Source of the DNA: Variovorax sp. RA8
Lineage (GTDB): Bacteria > Pseudomonadota > Gammaproteobacteria > Burkholderiales > Burkholderiaceae_C
Direction: 5' to 3'
DNA length: 64,000 bases
Assembly (NCBI RefSeq): GCF_901827175.1
Contig: NZ_LR594662.1
Coordinates: 3,658,001-3,722,000, forward strand
Both the position numbers and the translations under genes were made by a program. Position 1 is the first letter of the stretch. Each line of letters starts with the position of its first letter. This document shows positions 62,449-64,000 of this stretch, in pieces. The notes below the pieces were generated by a model. That model did not search any database and had not been told where the DNA came from. It saw only the letters and a program-made list of their open reading frames with translations.

Positions 62449-63666
62449 TCAGCTCGCGCCGCGCACCACGGCGATCTGCGTACGCGCGCCACCCTTGTAG
62501 GTGTAGATCGTCAGCGCACCGTTCTTGATGTCGCCCTTCTCGTCGAAGGCGATCGGGCCGGTCACGCCCTTGTACTGGATCTTGCCGAGCTCCGGCAGGT
62601 ACTTCTCGGGATCGGAAGAACCGGCCTTCACCATGGCTTCGGCCAGTACGTTGACCGCGTCGTACACGTACGGCGCATAGATCTGCACATCAACACCGTT
62701 CTTCGCCTTGAACTTGGTCTTGAAGTCTTCCAGCGGCTGCTTGAAGTCGCCTTCGACGCCGCCGGCCTCCGCGCAAACCACCATTTCTTCGCCGATCGCA
62801 TCGCCAGCCAGCTTGGCCAGTTCCCCGGTGCACAGGCCGTCGCCACCCATGAACTTGACGTTCATGCCCAGTTGCTTGACCTGCTTGAGCATCGGGCCGC
62901 CCACGGCGTCCATGCCGCCGAAGAACAGCACGTCGGGCTTGGCGCCCTTGAGCTTGGTCAGGATGGCGTTGAAGTCGGTCGACTTGTCGGTGGTGAACTC
63001 GTGGCCGACGATCGTGCCGCCGGCGGCCTTGACGGCCTTCTCGAACTCCTCGGCGACACCCTGGCCATAGGCGGTGCGGTCGTCGATCACGGCGATGTTC
63101 TTGCCCTTGAGCGTGTCGACCGCGTACTTGCCCAGTGTGCCGCCGAGCTGCGTATCGTCAGCCACCACGCGGAAGGTGGTCTTGAAGCCCTGGCGGGTGT
63201 ACTTGGGATTGGTCGCCGAAGGCGAGACCTGAGGGATGCCGGCGTCGCTGTAGAGCTTGGAAGCGGGAATGGTGGTGCCCGAGTTCAGGTGGCCGACGAT
63301 GCCGTTGACCTTGCTGTCGACCAGCTTCTGGGCGACCGCGGTGCCCTGCTTCGGATCGGCGGCGTCGTCCTCGGCGAGCAGTTCGAACTTGGCAACCTTG
63401 TCGCCGATCTTGAGGCCCTTGGCATTCAGGTCCTCGATCGCCATGCGCGCGCCGAGCTCGTTGTCCTTGCCGAGGTGGGCGATGGCGCCGCTGGTCGGGC
63501 CGACGTGACCGATCTTGACCACCAATGCATCGGCCGGAGGAGCCGCGGGTGCAGGGGCTGCCGCGGTGGGTGCCGGCGCAGTCGCCGGGGCCGCTGCTTC
63601 TTCCTTCTTGCCACAAGCCACGAGCGTGAGTGCTGCAAGCGTGACTGCAGTCCATTTCAATTGCAT
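62449..63666 (-). CDS. Branched-chain amino acid ABC transporter substrate-binding protein, LivK-like
   Basis: 405 residues. A lipoprotein signal (MQLKWTAVTLAALTLVAC, lipid-modified Cys18) is followed by an unusual Ala/Pro-rich linker (APATAPAPTAAAPAPAAPP) and a type I periplasmic-binding domain: VKIGHVGPTSGAIAHLGKDNELGARMAIEDLN (opening motif in two parts), GIVGHLNSGTTIPASKLYSDAGIPQVSPSATNP and YGQGVAEEFEKAVKAAGG. It binds leucine-type or related amino acids for a Liv importer whose other genes are not in the window. GGAGG lies before ATG 63666. Its downstream terminator has been cut by the IS element. Confidence 0.93.
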   Translation of the reverse strand: MQLKWTAVTLAALTLVACGKKEEAAAPATAPAPTAAAPAPAAPPADALVVKIGHVGPTSGAIAHLGKDNELGARMAIEDLNAKGLKIGDKVAKFELLAEDDAADPKQGTAVAQKLVDSKVNGIVGHLNSGTTIPASKLYSDAGIPQVSPSATNPKYTRQGFKTTFRVVADDTQLGGTLGKYAVDTLKGKNIAVIDDRTAYGQGVAEEFEKAVKAAGGTIVGHEFTTDKSTDFNAILTKLKGAKPDVLFFGGMDAVGGPMLKQVKQLGMNVKFMGGDGLCTGELAKLAGDAIGEEMVVCAEAGGVEGDFKQPLEDFKTKFKAKNGVDVQIYAPYVYDAVNVLAEAMVKAGSSDPEKYLPELGKIQYKGVTGPIAFDEKGDIKNGALTIYTYKGGARTQIAVVRGAS

Positions 63667-63803
63667 GAGGAACCTCCAAGTATTGGTGGATAAGAACACT
63701 AGCTATACGGCCTTTTGATCCGTGCGCGAACCCTCAGCAAGTTTCACGCCGCAGACCCTCAGCGCCTCGCGCCTTCGACCTGGCGCGCAGTGTAGCCCAA
63801 GGA

Positions 63804-64000
63804 TCAGGGGCGAAAAGGTGGCGTTGACCCTGGGGTGTCGGACAGTTCCTGGGCCAGTGCTTCGCTCACCAGCTCGCGCAGCACCGTTTCGATTTCGTCG
63901 CGCAGGCGCGGGATCATCTTGTCGAGCTGCTGCTGAACGGCGGCTGACACCGTGTCGCTCAGGCGCTCCTCCAGCGCGAGGTCGACGCGTTGCAGCACGC
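63804..64000 (-). CDS. Helical hypothetical protein (5' part beyond window)
   Basis: The visible 65 codons are the C-terminal part of a larger frame that continues past the right edge. The sequence is amphipathic and helical (LALEERLSDTVSAAVQQQLD; MIPRLRDEIETVLRELVSEA; LAQEL) with a short Pro-rich end (TPPFRP). This pattern resembles the C-terminal region of DUF2486-type proteins of Burkholderiales, but too little is present to be sure. It lies 137 bases upstream of the livK-like gene on the same strand. Confidence 0.6.
   Translation of the reverse strand, partial: VLQRVDLALEERLSDTVSAAVQQQLDKMIPRLRDEIETVLRELVSEALAQELSDTPGSTPPFRP

Noticed and set aside
1..64000. CRISPR arrays, prophage genes, rRNA operon or integrative element
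   Set aside because: No regularly spaced repeats, phage structural genes, integrase or rRNA sequence were seen; the only mobile DNA recognised is the IS1182-family element.

Overview
The window is a GC-rich chromosome segment from a betaproteobacterium, most probably a Comamonadaceae member (Variovorax/Ramlibacter/Acidovorax relatives). This rests on the gene families present: two Bug-type tricarboxylate receptors beside LysR regulators, the blocks rimP-nusA-infB-rbfA-truB-typA and guaB-guaA / DUF4124 / RnfH-RatA / smpB, a Yej-type peptide ABC transporter and YXWGXW-repeat proteins. No database search was run, so the genus is an inference. Most of the window is dense and operonic, with many start/stop overlaps of the ATGA or GTGA type. 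No gene-free stretch exceeds 300 bases.

Layout. 1-6747: a Bug receptor divergent from a LysR regulator, then a very large fusion of an ADP-forming acyl-CoA synthetase with DUF1254/DUF1214, and an alpha/beta hydrolase-LuxR fusion. 6862-9351: a TPR protein, a LigT-type 2H phosphoesterase and an MHS-type transporter. 9524-16302: a bo3-type ubiquinol oxidase operon (cyoABCD) running directly into a SURF1 gene and a RegB/RegA-like redox two-component system. 16338-17012: pcm. 17262-22014: a 1265-residue protein joining a DyP-type heme peroxidase to a C-terminal P450-like domain, followed by an SGNH/GDSL hydrolase. This is the least ordinary locus here. 22076-25168: a nucleotide-cyclase/ATPase/TPR regulator. 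25444-29586: a catabolic insert (LysR, class III CoA-transferase, crotonase, Bug receptor) of apparently lower GC.

29675-38736 holds purine synthesis (guaB-guaA), the RnfH/RatA pair, smpB, an acyltransferase, an ECF sigma/anti-sigma pair, a small lipoprotein, a YXWGXW protein and a DMT permease. 38699-46946 is the translation block typA-truB-rbfA-infB-nusA-rimP on the minus strand. 47097-53807 holds an MFS transporter and the yejABEF peptide importer. 53845-60065 holds fabI, a periplasmic LigE-type DNA ligase, a fasciclin protein, a PLP-dependent basic amino acid decarboxylase and an NfeD/SPFH pair. 60102-64000 holds tRNA-Ser(GGA), a stand-alone receiver protein, a complete IS1182-family element inserted into the terminator shared by that gene and the next one, a LivK-type receptor, and the 3' part of one more gene.

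How the genes work together: cyoABCD and RegBA form a respiration-plus-redox-sensing unit. The typA to rimP block and guaBA are core housekeeping. The two Bug/LysR loci with CoA-activating enzymes look like uptake and catabolism of organic acids. The DyP-P450 protein with its SGNH hydrolase looks like a two-gene oxidative pathway, and no ferredoxin or reductase gene lies nearby, which would fit a peroxide- or hydroperoxide-driven reaction (inference).
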